Below are positions 16,131 through 24,732 of a stretch of DNA of 55,650 nucleotides, one piece after another. The position numbers and the translations under genes are program-made. Source of the stretch: Comamonas sp. KCTC 72670 (GTDB lineage: Bacteria; Myxococcota; Myxococcia; Myxococcales; Myxococcaceae); contig BNCN01000023.1 of the NCBI GenBank assembly GCA_014656495.1, positions 1 through 55,650 of the forward strand. The letters run 5' to 3'. The notes below the pieces were generated by a model that worked only from the letters and a program-made list of their open reading frames with translations, made no database searches and was not told where the DNA came from. Numbering within the stretch: the stretch's first letter is position 1; each line of letters starts with the position of its first letter.

Positions 16131-18272
16131 TCAACGCGTGAGCGCGGCCTCGGCGGCGCGGAGCAACGGCTCCGCGCTCACCGGGGCCCCCGTCGCGTGG
16201 ACCATCCACTGGTCCGGCGTCACCGAGCCGTAGGTGGCCATCCGCTCGAACTCCGCGCCCAGCGGGCCCTTGCGCTTCAGGTGCTCCTCAATCTGGAACG
16301 CGATGAGGTGGCCCAGCGGATAGTCGGGCAGGTAGAGCGGGTAGCTGATCATGTGGCTGTAGACGGCCAGCAACGTGCTCCCCTCCCCGCCCAGCACGGG
16401 TGCGTAGTACCGGTTCCACACGCCCCGGGCGATGCCCACCACCGCGTCGCGCAACTGCGCGGGCGTGGCGTCCGGATGCGCGTACAGCCAGTGCCACACC
16501 TCCATGTCCACCAACGCGATGCCGGAGCGCTCCCACGTCTGCCACAGCTCGCCGAGCACCCGCTCCCGCTCGCTCGCCGCGTCCGGCTTGCCCAGTCCGA
16601 GCAGCTCCAAGTCGCGCGACTGGAACACGAAGGCCAGCGCCTCGGTGAACGCGTTGTTGGGCACCCCGGTGAGCAAGGTGTGGTCCACCCCGTAGAGGCT
16701 GAACACCTGCTCCACGTTGTGCCCCAGCTCGTGCACCGCGATGTTGTAGCCCTTGTAGTTCATGCCCCCCTTCTCCACGCGCGTGCGCAGACGGGGAAAG
16801 TCACCGCGCCGCAGCGCCGGCATCGCATGGCCCGCGCCGCGTGAGGCGTCCACGCGGATGCGCTCGGCCAGCCACGCGGCCTTGGCCTTCGTGAAGCCCA
16901 TGCCCTGGAGGATGCGCGGCAGGTCCTTCGCGAAGGCCTCCGCCGTGGGGTAGCGCTTGCGCGTCAGCGCATCCAGCTCCGCCTCCGGCCTCTTCCCGCC
17001 GGGATTGAAGCCCGGGTACCAGAGGTCCTGCGGCTCCAGCGCGCGGCCCAGGCGCGTCTGGATCTCCTTCGCCACGCGCGGCACCAGCGGTGACTCCAGC
17101 ACCTGCGTCAGCAGCGCCCGCACCCGCGCTTCTGGCAGCTCGCGCGTCAGCTCGAAGCTGCGGGCGATGCGCGTGGGGGCCACCGGCACGTACGGGTCCG
17201 CCGCGCGCGCGGCCTGGAAGGTGGCCAGCAGGTGCGCATACCGCGTGTCCGACTCCGAGGCCGTGTCCGGCTTCACCGTGCGCGCGGGGGCATCCGCCTC
17301 CACCGACTCCGCGGGCGCCACCGTGACGGCGTTGGTGAAGGGGTCCCAGTCCAACCGGGGATTGTCGATGACGGCGGCGGGAATCGACTGCGTGATGATG
17401 CGCTCCATCACCTGGACGATCATCCGCTGCTTCAACGCGCCCGTGGCCGCGTCGCCGTAGTCCCCCTTCAGCTCGTCACGCAGGTTCCAGTGGCTGATGA
17501 GGCGCAGCCCCTTGGGAAAGGGCCGGCGCCCCTGCGCGTCCACCAGGTGGTGCATCCAGATGTTGTATTCGGCGATGTAGAGGTTGGCCGCGGCGATGGC
17601 GCGCGAGGACGCCTGTTCGATTTCCGCGGGAACACGCACGCCGAAGCGCCCCGCCAGCCGCGCCTCCGCCCACTGCCGCCGCGTCCACGTGGGGCCCTGC
17701 GCCACGCGCTCGGCCAGCGTGGTGAGCGGGAAGTTGAGCAGCACCACGAAGCCCACGCGGGAACGGAACAGGTCCTCCGTGACATTCGCCGCCGGGGAAT
17801 ACGCCGCGAGCAACGGCTCGACCGGCAGCAGCGGCCCCAGGTCCAGGTCCGTGTACCAGCTCAGCTCCCGGCTGATCTCGTACATGTGCCCGTCGAGCTG
17901 CTCGAACAGCCGCTCCAGCCGCTGGAACGTCGCGTCGAGCGCCTGGGGCTCCGACAGGAACTGCTCACGGACGAATGGAGCGAGGTCCCCATCCTCCGGC
18001 CGCCACAGCACCGCCACCTGGTCCACACCCCGTTCGATGCGCGCCCGCTGCGCCTCGCCGTGACGGGCAACCAGCTCCGCCTTGAGGGCGGCGGCATCGA
18101 AGGCGGGCGGCATCGCGGGCTCCTGGGCCCCCGGTGATGCGGGGGCCGCGGCTTCGGGGGGCTCGGCCTGTCGCGTGCTCGCTGGCACGGCCGGCGTGGT
18201 GGAGCACCCGAGCGTGGCGAGGACAGGCAGCAGACAGGCGCGGCGGAGGCGGAACTTCGTCGACGGGTACAC
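16131..18272 (-). CDS. Gluzincin metallopeptidase lipoprotein (M2/M3-like)
   Basis: Predicted zinc peptidase of the cell envelope, 713 residues. A signal peptide ends with a lipobox (LATLGC near 23) and is followed by a Pro/Ala-rich linker. The active site is in the C-terminal half: HELGHN (zinc ligands, near 515) and NNAFTEALAF about 25 residues later, whose Glu would be the third ligand; this spacing fits the M2/M3 gluzincin fold. A tryptophan- and tyrosine-rich helical region follows (SHMISYPLYLPDYPLGHLIA). The substrate is unknown. GTG start with GGAG upstream. It lies downstream of the cold-shock gene, whose terminator separates them. An ACE-like peptidase gene is on the other side of that gene. 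Confidence 0.75.
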   Translation of the reverse strand: MYPSTKFRLRRACLLPVLATLGCSTTPAVPASTRQAEPPEAAAPASPGAQEPAMPPAFDAAALKAELVARHGEAQRARIERGVDQVAVLWRPEDGDLAPFVREQFLSEPQALDATFQRLERLFEQLDGHMYEISRELSWYTDLDLGPLLPVEPLLAAYSPAANVTEDLFRSRVGFVVLLNFPLTTLAERVAQGPTWTRRQWAEARLAGRFGVRVPAEIEQASSRAIAAANLYIAEYNIWMHHLVDAQGRRPFPKGLRLISHWNLRDELKGDYGDAATGALKQRMIVQVMERIITQSIPAAVIDNPRLDWDPFTNAVTVAPAESVEADAPARTVKPDTASESDTRYAHLLATFQAARAADPYVPVAPTRIARSFELTRELPEARVRALLTQVLESPLVPRVAKEIQTRLGRALEPQDLWYPGFNPGGKRPEAELDALTRKRYPTAEAFAKDLPRILQGMGFTKAKAAWLAERIRVDASRGAGHAMPALRRGDFPRLRTRVEKGGMNYKGYNIAVHELGHNVEQVFSLYGVDHTLLTGVPNNAFTEALAFVFQSRDLELLGLGKPDAASERERVLGELWQTWERSGIALVDMEVWHWLYAHPDATPAQLRDAVVGIARGVWNRYYAPVLGGEGSTLLAVYSHMISYPLYLPDYPLGHLIAFQIEEHLKRKGPLGAEFERMATYGSVTPDQWMVHATGAPVSAEPLLRAAEAALTR

Positions 18273-18285
18273 GGTGGGGCACTCC

Positions 18286-18323
18286 AGAAAGCACGAAGGG
18301 CCCGACCCCGTGGGGCCGGACCC
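18286..18323 (-). terminator. Terminator after the cold-shock gene
   Basis: On the minus strand a 12-bp G/C-rich stem with two G:T pairs (arms 18323-18312 and 18309-18298, 2-base loop) is followed by TTCGTGCTTT. It lies between the cold-shock gene stop and the peptidase start. Confidence 0.75.
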
Positions 18324-18360
18324 TCATGATGCAACAGAAGCAGTTCGAACGACGCTCGGC

Positions 18361-18564
18361 TCAGGCCGCGCGGACGTTCTGCGCCTGCAGACCCTTGGGG
18401 CCGCGGGTCACTTCGAACTCCACCTTCTGGCCCTCCTGAAGGGTGCGGAAGCCATCCATGTTGATGGCCGTGTGGTGGCAGAACACGTCCTCACCACCGC
18501 CGTCCTGCGTGAGGAAACCGAAACCCTTCGCATCGTTGAACCACTTCACGGTACCAGTAGCCAT
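18361..18564 (-). CDS. Cold shock protein (CspA family)
   Basis: A single 67-residue OB-fold nucleic-acid chaperone. It contains RNP1 KGFGFLTQ (near 13-20) and RNP2 DVFCHH (near 26-31), with the conserved start TGTVKWFNDAKG. It binds single-stranded RNA/DNA and prevents secondary structure. The 115 bases to the upstream peptidase gene hold its promoter and leader; a purine-rich GAAGAAGAA precedes the ATG. It has its own terminator, so it is probably monocistronic. Which paralogue of the several Csp proteins of myxobacteria it is cannot be told. Confidence 0.95.
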   Translation of the reverse strand: MATGTVKWFNDAKGFGFLTQDGGGEDVFCHHTAINMDGFRTLQEGQKVEFEVTRGPKGLQAQNVRAA

Positions 18565-18679
18565 TTGCGTTCTTCTTCTTTCGTCACGGACGCGAATATC
18601 CGCCGTCCGGTCCTACGAGCGAACCCGCCTAGACGACCGCAATTTAAGCGTGGCCGCCCGGCGCGTCTACTCAAGACCG

Positions 18680-20566
18680 TTACCAACCACACTTCTGCCC
18701 CTTGTTCTGCGCCTGGAGCCAGGTGCGCAGCGGGCTGAAGTAGTCGAGCAGCGGCGTGGCGTCCATCTGCCGGGTCCCCGTCATGGCCTGGAGGGCGTCG
18801 GGCCACGGCTTGCTCGCGCCCAGCTCCAACATGGCCTGGAGCCGCTTGCCGGCCTCCTTGTTCCCATAGATGGAGCACTCGTGGAGGGCGCCCTGGTAGC
18901 CCGACGCCTCGCAGAGCGCCTTGTGGAACTGGAACTGGAGGATTCGCGCCAGGAAATAACGCGTATACGGAACGTTTGCGGGCACGTGGTACTTCGCGCC
19001 CGGGTCGAAGTCCTGCTCGGAGCGCGCCACCGGGGCCCCCACGCCCTGGTACTTCTCCCGCAGCGCCCACCAGGACTTGTTGTAGTCCGCCGGCTGCACG
19101 CGGCCGGAGAACACCTCCCAGCGCCACTGGTCCACGAGCAGGCCGAAGGGCAGGAAGGCAATCTTCTCCAGCGCGTCCTTCAGCTGGAGGTTGATGAGGT
19201 TCTTCTCGTTCTTCGGAACCGCCTTCAGCAGGCCGGCCTGCTGGAGGTAGCCCGGGGTGATGGACAGGGTGAGCGCGTCACCGATGGCCTCGTGGAAGCC
19301 GTCGTTGGCGCCAGCCTGATAGAGCACCGGGAGCTGGTAGTAGTACGTGTAGTAGTAGTTGTGGCCCAGCTCGTGGTGGATGGTGACCAGGTCCTGCTCG
19401 GTGGGCTTGATGCACATCTTGATGCGCAGGTCGTTGTCGAAGTTCACGTCCCACGCGCTGGCGTGACACACGACGTCACGGCCCTCCGGCTTGGTGAACT
19501 GCGAGCGCTCGAAGAAGGTCTGCGGCAGCGCCTTGAGCCCCAGCGAGGTGAAGAACTTCTCGCCCAGCTTCACCATCCGCATCGCGTCGTACTTCTGCTG
19601 CTTCAGCGCCGCGTCCACGTCCAGGCTGGCCTGTCCGGGGAAGGGCTCCACCAGCGGGTAGATGTTGTTCCACTCCTGCGCCCACATGTTTCCGAGCAGG
19701 TGCGCGGGGATCGGCTTGCCCTCGGGGACCTTGTCGGCGCCGTACTGCTTCGCCAGCCGGCCGCGCACGTAGCAGTGCAGGTCGTCATAGAGGGGCTTCA
19801 CCTGGCCCCACAGGCGCTGGGCCTCGGCCTCGAACTCCGCGGGCGGCATGTCGTACGCGGAGCGCCACAGCGTGCCCAGGTCGTTGAAGCCGATGTCCTT
19901 GGCGCCCTCGTTGGAGATGGACACCAGGCGCTCGTACAGCGGGCGCATGGGGCGCGCCACCGAGTGCCAGCCCTGCCACGCGTCGAGCAGCTCGTTGTAG
20001 TTGCGGCTCTCCGCGATGACGTCGGACAGCACCTCGAGGTCGCGGCACTTCCCCTTCCCGTCCGGACCGCAGTACTTGCCCTTGCCGTACAGGCCCTCCA
20101 GCTTCGCCGCCGTCGCGGCCAGCTCGGCGCGCTTCTGCGCGTCCGACGGCGCGGGCAGCGCCTGCGACACCTTGAGCAGGTGCAGCATGCGCGCGGAGTC
20201 CGCGTCCAGCGTCAGGCCGTCGAAGCGCTGGGCCTCCTTGATGGCGCCGTTGACGTACGCCAGCACCTCTTCGTTGACGTACGCGGCGTTCCGCTCGGTG
20301 TCGTCGGTGATGTACGTGGACTTGATCCACTCCGCGGTGGCCTGCTTCGTCCACAGGGCCTTCAAGTCCGCGTTGACCTTCTCCACGAACGCCTTCGCCT
20401 CTTCGGGCGTGGGCTTGGACGCGGCGCTCGGGGCGGCCTGGGACTCGGCCGCGGGGGGCGCCTCGCGCGTCGCATGGGAGTCCTGGGCACACCCCAGGAA
20501 GGTGGGCAGCGCGACAGCCACGGCGGCCGTCTTCAGGAGGGAATTCAGGGGATGTTTCCGGTTCAT
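18680..20566 (-). CDS. Angiotensin-converting-enzyme-like peptidase (M2), lipoprotein
   Basis: Bacterial homologue of ACE, a zinc dipeptidyl carboxypeptidase; 628 residues. The ATG at 20566 opens a signal peptide with lipobox (LPTFLGC near 25). The M2 active site reads HHELGHNYYYTYYYQLP (zinc His near 397 and 401; ACE has HEMGH) followed by GANDGFHEAIGDAL with the third ligand Glu. Other family segments are TWEVNFD-like AWDVNFDNDLRIKMC, FLPFGLLVDQWRWEVFSG and VPYTRYFLARILQFQFHKALC, with paired Cys as in ACE. A longer frame upstream (to 20758) lacks a signal peptide. Its natural substrate in bacteria is unknown; a role in extracellular peptide degradation is likely. Confidence 0.92.
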   Translation of the reverse strand: MNRKHPLNSLLKTAAVAVALPTFLGCAQDSHATREAPPAAESQAAPSAASKPTPEEAKAFVEKVNADLKALWTKQATAEWIKSTYITDDTERNAAYVNEEVLAYVNGAIKEAQRFDGLTLDADSARMLHLLKVSQALPAPSDAQKRAELAATAAKLEGLYGKGKYCGPDGKGKCRDLEVLSDVIAESRNYNELLDAWQGWHSVARPMRPLYERLVSISNEGAKDIGFNDLGTLWRSAYDMPPAEFEAEAQRLWGQVKPLYDDLHCYVRGRLAKQYGADKVPEGKPIPAHLLGNMWAQEWNNIYPLVEPFPGQASLDVDAALKQQKYDAMRMVKLGEKFFTSLGLKALPQTFFERSQFTKPEGRDVVCHASAWDVNFDNDLRIKMCIKPTEQDLVTIHHELGHNYYYTYYYQLPVLYQAGANDGFHEAIGDALTLSITPGYLQQAGLLKAVPKNEKNLINLQLKDALEKIAFLPFGLLVDQWRWEVFSGRVQPADYNKSWWALREKYQGVGAPVARSEQDFDPGAKYHVPANVPYTRYFLARILQFQFHKALCEASGYQGALHECSIYGNKEAGKRLQAMLELGASKPWPDALQAMTGTRQMDATPLLDYFSPLRTWLQAQNKGQKCGW

Positions 20567-20797
20567 GGCGCCGGACCGTAGAAGAAGGCGCGGCGGATGA
20601 CACTCCGAAACTGGGCGTCCGCCGTCACCTGTCATCCCCCATACGGTCGTGCTTCCGGGGCGGCCGACGCGACGCGACACGTCTTGGGCGTGGCGGTGGA
20701 TCTCCCAGGTGATGGGCCCGCAAGAGCCCGGCCGGGCAGCGTGCGGCCTCTCCGCCACCCGCCGCCTTCATGTCAGAGCGGCGTTAAACCTTCGCGC

Positions 20798-21916
20798 ATG
20801 TTGCTCGGACATCTCCAGGACCCGCATTGGCCCGCCCCTGAAGCCGCGCTGACCGAGGCGCGCCGATTCCTCGCGGAGCTGAAGGACCGCCGCGTGGTGG
20901 TGGTGCCCCACCCCGGCGTGGAGGGCCTCACCGCGGGCGTCCTGGCGCTTCGCGCCCTTCAGGCCGCGGGAGCCCGGGTGACAGCGCGTGTTCCGGACAA
21001 GGGGGAGCATGCCTTCTCGCCGGCCATGCGGGAGCGGCTGGGGCTGGTGGCCCCGGAGGCGCTGGTCGTGCTGGAACCCGCGAACCGGCCGCCGCCTCGG
21101 AGCAGCGGAAGGGGGCCCCAGGGCGCCTCACCAGACACCGCCGGCTTGCCGCACGGCATCCCCTCGCTCGTCGTGGCCCCGCAGGGCACGCCGGGCGGGT
21201 ATCCAGGCTCGCTGCTGCTGTCCGCACAGGGGCAGGAGCCCGCTTTGAATTGCAGCCTGCTCACCTACCTGCTCGCGTCGCCCAGCGTCGTCCCGGGCCC
21301 GCTGGAGTGGCTCGCCGTCCTCGGAACGGTGGCGGCGCACGGCGCGGATGCGCCCATCCCGTTCATGAAGGACGCCCTGCGCCGCGCCGGGCGTACGGCC
21401 GTGACCGAAGCCGTGTCGCTGCTGAACGCGGCCCGGCGGTCGTCCCGGTTCGCCGCGCCCATCGCGCTGGAGGTGCTGCTGCGAGCGGGCAGCGCCACGG
21501 ACATCGCGCGAGGCAACGTGCCCGGCGTCGACGCGCTGCATGACTGCCGACTGGAGGTGCAGCGCGAGACGGCCCGGTGCGCGAAGACGCCGCCTCGCAC
21601 CACGAACAACATCGTCCTCTTGCTGTTCAGCTCGGAGGCGCAGGTGCACCCCCAGGTCGCCGTGCGCTGGGCCCAGCGCCTGCCCGACCACATCGTCATC
21701 GCCGCCAACACGGGGTATCTGCCGGGCAAGGTGGACTTCGCCCTCCGCAGCCGCGTCCCCAGGGTCCTCGAGGCCTTGTTGGCGACGCTGAACTTCGACC
21801 CGGGCGCCAGCGACCTGAGCCTGCCGCAGGCGGACTTCCTGCGCCTCGCCGCCTCCCTGGGCTTCAAGGGGCTGCGCGGCACCGACGTGGAGCGGCGGGG
21901 TGCGTTTCCAGGCTGA
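20798..21916 (+). CDS. DHH-superfamily-like protein lacking catalytic aspartates
   Basis: 372 residues. The layout resembles RecJ/DHH phosphoesterases: an N-terminal strand-loop-helix VVVVPHPGVEGLTAGVLALR where DHH proteins have a DxD metal site, a helical linker, and a C-terminal segment resembling a DHHA1-type domain (HIVIAANTGYLPGKVDFALRSR). The aspartates and the DHH triad themselves are absent. I therefore call it a possible inactive relative, at modest confidence. The ATG at 20798 is chosen because translation upstream has no family character. Its stop overlaps the start of the DUF3105 lipoprotein gene (TGATG), which indicates coupling. Confidence 0.5.
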   Translation: MLLGHLQDPHWPAPEAALTEARRFLAELKDRRVVVVPHPGVEGLTAGVLALRALQAAGARVTARVPDKGEHAFSPAMRERLGLVAPEALVVLEPANRPPPRSSGRGPQGASPDTAGLPHGIPSLVVAPQGTPGGYPGSLLLSAQGQEPALNCSLLTYLLASPSVVPGPLEWLAVLGTVAAHGADAPIPFMKDALRRAGRTAVTEAVSLLNAARRSSRFAAPIALEVLLRAGSATDIARGNVPGVDALHDCRLEVQRETARCAKTPPRTTNNIVLLLFSSEAQVHPQVAVRWAQRLPDHIVIAANTGYLPGKVDFALRSRVPRVLEALLATLNFDPGASDLSLPQADFLRLAASLGFKGLRGTDVERRGAFPG

Positions 21917-22482
21917 TGCGGTATGACGCAGCCGTGATGCCCCGCCCTCTCCTGTTCCCCTTCCTCACGGTCCTCGCGCTCACGGGTTGCGGCGAGACCG
22001 AAGCCGACCCGGATGCCGCGTGCGCGCGGTTCAACTTCCCGCTGTCGGACCCGAGCCCTTCGCACCACCTGGACTCGTGCTCCACCGACGGATGCGGCAA
22101 CGGGGAGAACCCGCCGAACTCCGGCCTCCACTGCGGCAATGTCGCACCGTGCTACCACCACACGGAGCCAGTGCACCCGTGCCTCTACATCCACAACCTG
22201 GAGCACGGCCACGCGGTGTTCCTCTACAACTGCCCGGACGGCTGCCCGGACGAGGTGGCGAAGCTCGAGGCCGCGGCGGCCACCGCCCCGCGAGGCGGCA
22301 ACGGCGTTCACCGCGCCCTCGTCGCGCCCGCCCCGCAGCTCCCCCAGCGCATCGCCGCGATGCTGTGGCGGCGGACGTACCTCGCGGACTCCGCAGACCC
22401 CGAGGCGCTCCGCTGTCTCATGCAGCTCCAGGACCGTGGCGCGCCGGAGCCGTTCCTGACGTGCCCGAGCGGGCTCTACTGA
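21916..22482 (+). CDS. DUF3105 domain lipoprotein
   Basis: 188 residues. A lipoprotein signal ends in LALTGC. The mature protein has paired cysteines (CSTDGCGN, CGNVAPC) and the DUF3105 core YIHNLEHGHAVFLYNC...CPDEVAKLEA, which is normally followed by a region like LVAPAPQLPQRIAAMLWRR. DUF3105 has no established function. The ATG at 21916 overlaps the upstream stop (TGATG); an alternative ATG at 21937 would give a cleaner signal peptide (PRPLLFPFLTVLAL). It ends 10 bases before the convergent DUF1501 gene. Confidence 0.8.
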   Translation: MRYDAAVMPRPLLFPFLTVLALTGCGETEADPDAACARFNFPLSDPSPSHHLDSCSTDGCGNGENPPNSGLHCGNVAPCYHHTEPVHPCLYIHNLEHGHAVFLYNCPDGCPDEVAKLEAAAATAPRGGNGVHRALVAPAPQLPQRIAAMLWRRTYLADSADPEALRCLMQLQDRGAPEPFLTCPSGLY

Positions 22483-22492
22483 AGTCCGTGGC

Positions 22493-24043
22493 TCAGCCGC
22501 GAAGAAAGGCGCTCGCGTCGGGGAGGCCACTGCCCGACGTGTCCACGCCCATCGCGGTCAGGATGCCGGAGAAGATGTCCGCCTCGTTCGATGACAGCTT
22601 CCCCGGCGCGGGTGCGCCCGTGCGCGCGTCGAAGCCGTAGGCCAGCGTCGTGCTCGGGTCGACGCCGCCCAGCACCGTGTTGCCCCGGAGCATCGGCGAG
22701 AGCAGCAGGAAGCCGTTGTTGAGGTCGTGCCCGGTGCCGAACTCGGTGGCGTTCTCGACACGTGTGCGGGTGCGGCCAAACTCCGTGGCGACGTAGATCA
22801 ACGTCCGGTCCCAGAAGCTCTCTCCCGTCGTCACGTCGAAGGGCTCGGCCTTGAGCAGGTCGATGAGCCGGTCCACGACACGCAGGACCCGCGCCCACAT
22901 GAAGGCCTGCCCGGCGCGGTGGCCGTTGTGGCTGAAGTCGAAGGCCAGCGGTGGATTCGCGATGCCGAAGTCCCCGCCCACGGACACGTTGAATGACGGC
23001 CCCAGGGTCACCGTCACCGACACGCGGTACTTGAGCAGCAGGTACGCCAGGGCCGCCTGCCCCTCCACCGGGTCCGTGAGGTAGTTCGGAAACGCCGTGC
23101 GCAGCCGGGCGCCATCCGGAGAACCCGTCAGGCCGTACTCGGACAACGGAATCCGAGGCGGTGCATCCGGCAACACACTGAGCCGGTTGATGAGGTCCTG
23201 CATCTCCAACGCGGGCTGTCCCACGATGCGCTGATCATTCCAGCGGCGCAGCGCCGGGGCGTCCTCGAAGGTCTGACCGAAGACGGAGCGCGCATCCAGC
23301 ATGTTCCGCGTCCGCCGGGCCATCGCCACCACCTCCTCCGACGGCACGTCCTTGAGCCCCTTGCGACCATCGAGCCCCAACGACCACAGCGATGCGTTGG
23401 TCACCACCTCGCCATAACAGTGGGCCGGCAGCGACGCGTCCGTCCCCCGCTCCGCGTAGCCGCCCGTCCCCATGTTCACATTCGGGATGGGACAGTCCGC
23501 GCCGTATTGCAGGGCCACGCACTCCTGGAGCGTCCGGCCCCGCCACGCCGCGTTGCCCGTGAGGCTCCGCTTCTGGGCGATGGCGTGGTTGACGGACGTG
23601 CCCACGGTCGTCGCCACCAGCATCGAGTCCTTGTGCTTCGTCACGAAGGGGAGCTGGTCCGTGAACACCGGCACGGGGATGTCGCCCAGGCGCAGGCTGG
23701 AGACGCGCACCGCGCGAAACGGCGAGCCCGGCACGTCCAACACCTGTGCATCCGCGAAGGTGTTGAGGCGCGCCGCATCGACCCCCGCCTCCGAGGCGCG
23801 GACCGCCAGGAAGCTGTCGACGATGGAGGCCCCACCCGCGGCGCCCACGACGATGAGGAAGCGCGGCCTGCCGTCGAGCCTCGCCCGGCGCGCGCCCCCC
23901 TGTGCTTCCCTGGACGCAGGTGATTCGAGCGACTCGCGGCAGCCCGTCAGCCAGGGCCCCAGCGCCGTCGAACCCGCGGCGCACATCGACAGCGCCTGCA
24001 TCAACTCCCGGCGCGAGAGCCGGCCATTCTTGCGAAGCGACAT
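22493..24043 (-). CDS. Twin-arginine-exported DUF1501 protein
   Basis: 516 residues. The N-terminus has a Tat-like signal (LSRRELMQALSMCAAG) with a following Cys (LTGC). The body fits the DUF1501 family, which has an alkaline-phosphatase/sulfatase-like fold: PRFLIVVGAAGGASIVDSF at the start, DFSHNGHRAGQAFMWARV in the middle, and DRTLIYVATEFGRTR ... GTGHDLNNGFLLLSPMLRGN near the C-terminus, where family members have an EFGRT-H motif. Such genes usually sit next to cytochrome-like DUF1592/DUF1800 partners; here it is the last gene of a three-gene operon with a lipoprotein (11-base gap) and a CxxCH protein. The biochemical role is not established. Confidence 0.85.
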   Translation of the reverse strand: MSLRKNGRLSRRELMQALSMCAAGSTALGPWLTGCRESLESPASREAQGGARRARLDGRPRFLIVVGAAGGASIVDSFLAVRASEAGVDAARLNTFADAQVLDVPGSPFRAVRVSSLRLGDIPVPVFTDQLPFVTKHKDSMLVATTVGTSVNHAIAQKRSLTGNAAWRGRTLQECVALQYGADCPIPNVNMGTGGYAERGTDASLPAHCYGEVVTNASLWSLGLDGRKGLKDVPSEEVVAMARRTRNMLDARSVFGQTFEDAPALRRWNDQRIVGQPALEMQDLINRLSVLPDAPPRIPLSEYGLTGSPDGARLRTAFPNYLTDPVEGQAALAYLLLKYRVSVTVTLGPSFNVSVGGDFGIANPPLAFDFSHNGHRAGQAFMWARVLRVVDRLIDLLKAEPFDVTTGESFWDRTLIYVATEFGRTRTRVENATEFGTGHDLNNGFLLLSPMLRGNTVLGGVDPSTTLAYGFDARTGAPAPGKLSSNEADIFSGILTAMGVDTSGSGLPDASAFLRG

Positions 24044-24054
24044 GGAAGGCTCCC

Positions 24055-24732
24055 TCAGAAGAAGACGGACTCGGCGGAGGACAGGACGGCGAAGCAGACC
24101 GCGGTCATCCAGTCGCGGCCCGGGGCGGGACGGGTCGAGGACTCGATGTCGGCGGCGAGTTGGAGCCACGCCTGCATCTCGGAAGCCTGGGCGTCGCGCT
24201 GGAGCCCTCGCTGATAGAGGCCGTTGATGGCGTCCCGCACCGCCGTGCCTTCACGGTCCACCAACCTGCCCTGCGCGTCCAACGCCACGCCCCTGAAGAG
24301 GACGGCCTGCGACGGTGCGGCGACGTCGAGCGCGACGCGCTGCGAACACCCCGCCAGTGCCATCCGGTCCACGGCGATGGGCGTGGTCACGCCGGTGATG
24401 GGGAGCGGATCGTACAGGCCACTCTGGTAGGGGTCCACGCCCCCCAACGTGACGGTGTGGACGGACTCGGCGCACGAGTATTGCCCCAGCTCGTTGCACA
24501 CCTGGTCCGGCGGCAACTCGAGCGCGGAGGCGAAGTCGGCCGTCAGCCGCTCCGGGCCCTTGAAGCGGAGGTTGTTCCGGGTCGACTTGGCGACCGCCAT
24601 CGGCGTCCCCGAATCCGGCTCGCTTTCCCCGGGCGGCGTACCGGCGTCCAGGTCCCCATCTCGCGCCAGGGGCTGCCGCGTGCACCCCGCCACCGCGATG
24701 ACCGCCATGAACAAACAGGTCTCAAGGCGCAC
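24055..24732 (-). CDS. Lipoprotein of the DUF1501/cytochrome operon
   Basis: 225 residues, not assigned to a named family. It has a signal peptide with lipobox (VIAVAGC, near 17), an acidic linker (DGDLDAGTPPGESEPDSG), and a body with two or three cysteines (QVCNELGQYSCAESV; MALAGC). The C-terminus (DWMTAVCFAVLSSAESVFF) resembles the end of the DUF1588/1592 proteins of planctomycete-type cytochrome clusters (FLLSSPEF). The GTG start lies inside the end of the upstream cytochrome gene (11-base overlap), and the DUF1501 gene follows. It probably forms an exported complex with both. Confidence 0.6.
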   Translation of the reverse strand: MRLETCLFMAVIAVAGCTRQPLARDGDLDAGTPPGESEPDSGTPMAVAKSTRNNLRFKGPERLTADFASALELPPDQVCNELGQYSCAESVHTVTLGGVDPYQSGLYDPLPITGVTTPIAVDRMALAGCSQRVALDVAAPSQAVLFRGVALDAQGRLVDREGTAVRDAINGLYQRGLQRDAQASEMQAWLQLAADIESSTRPAPGRDWMTAVCFAVLSSAESVFF

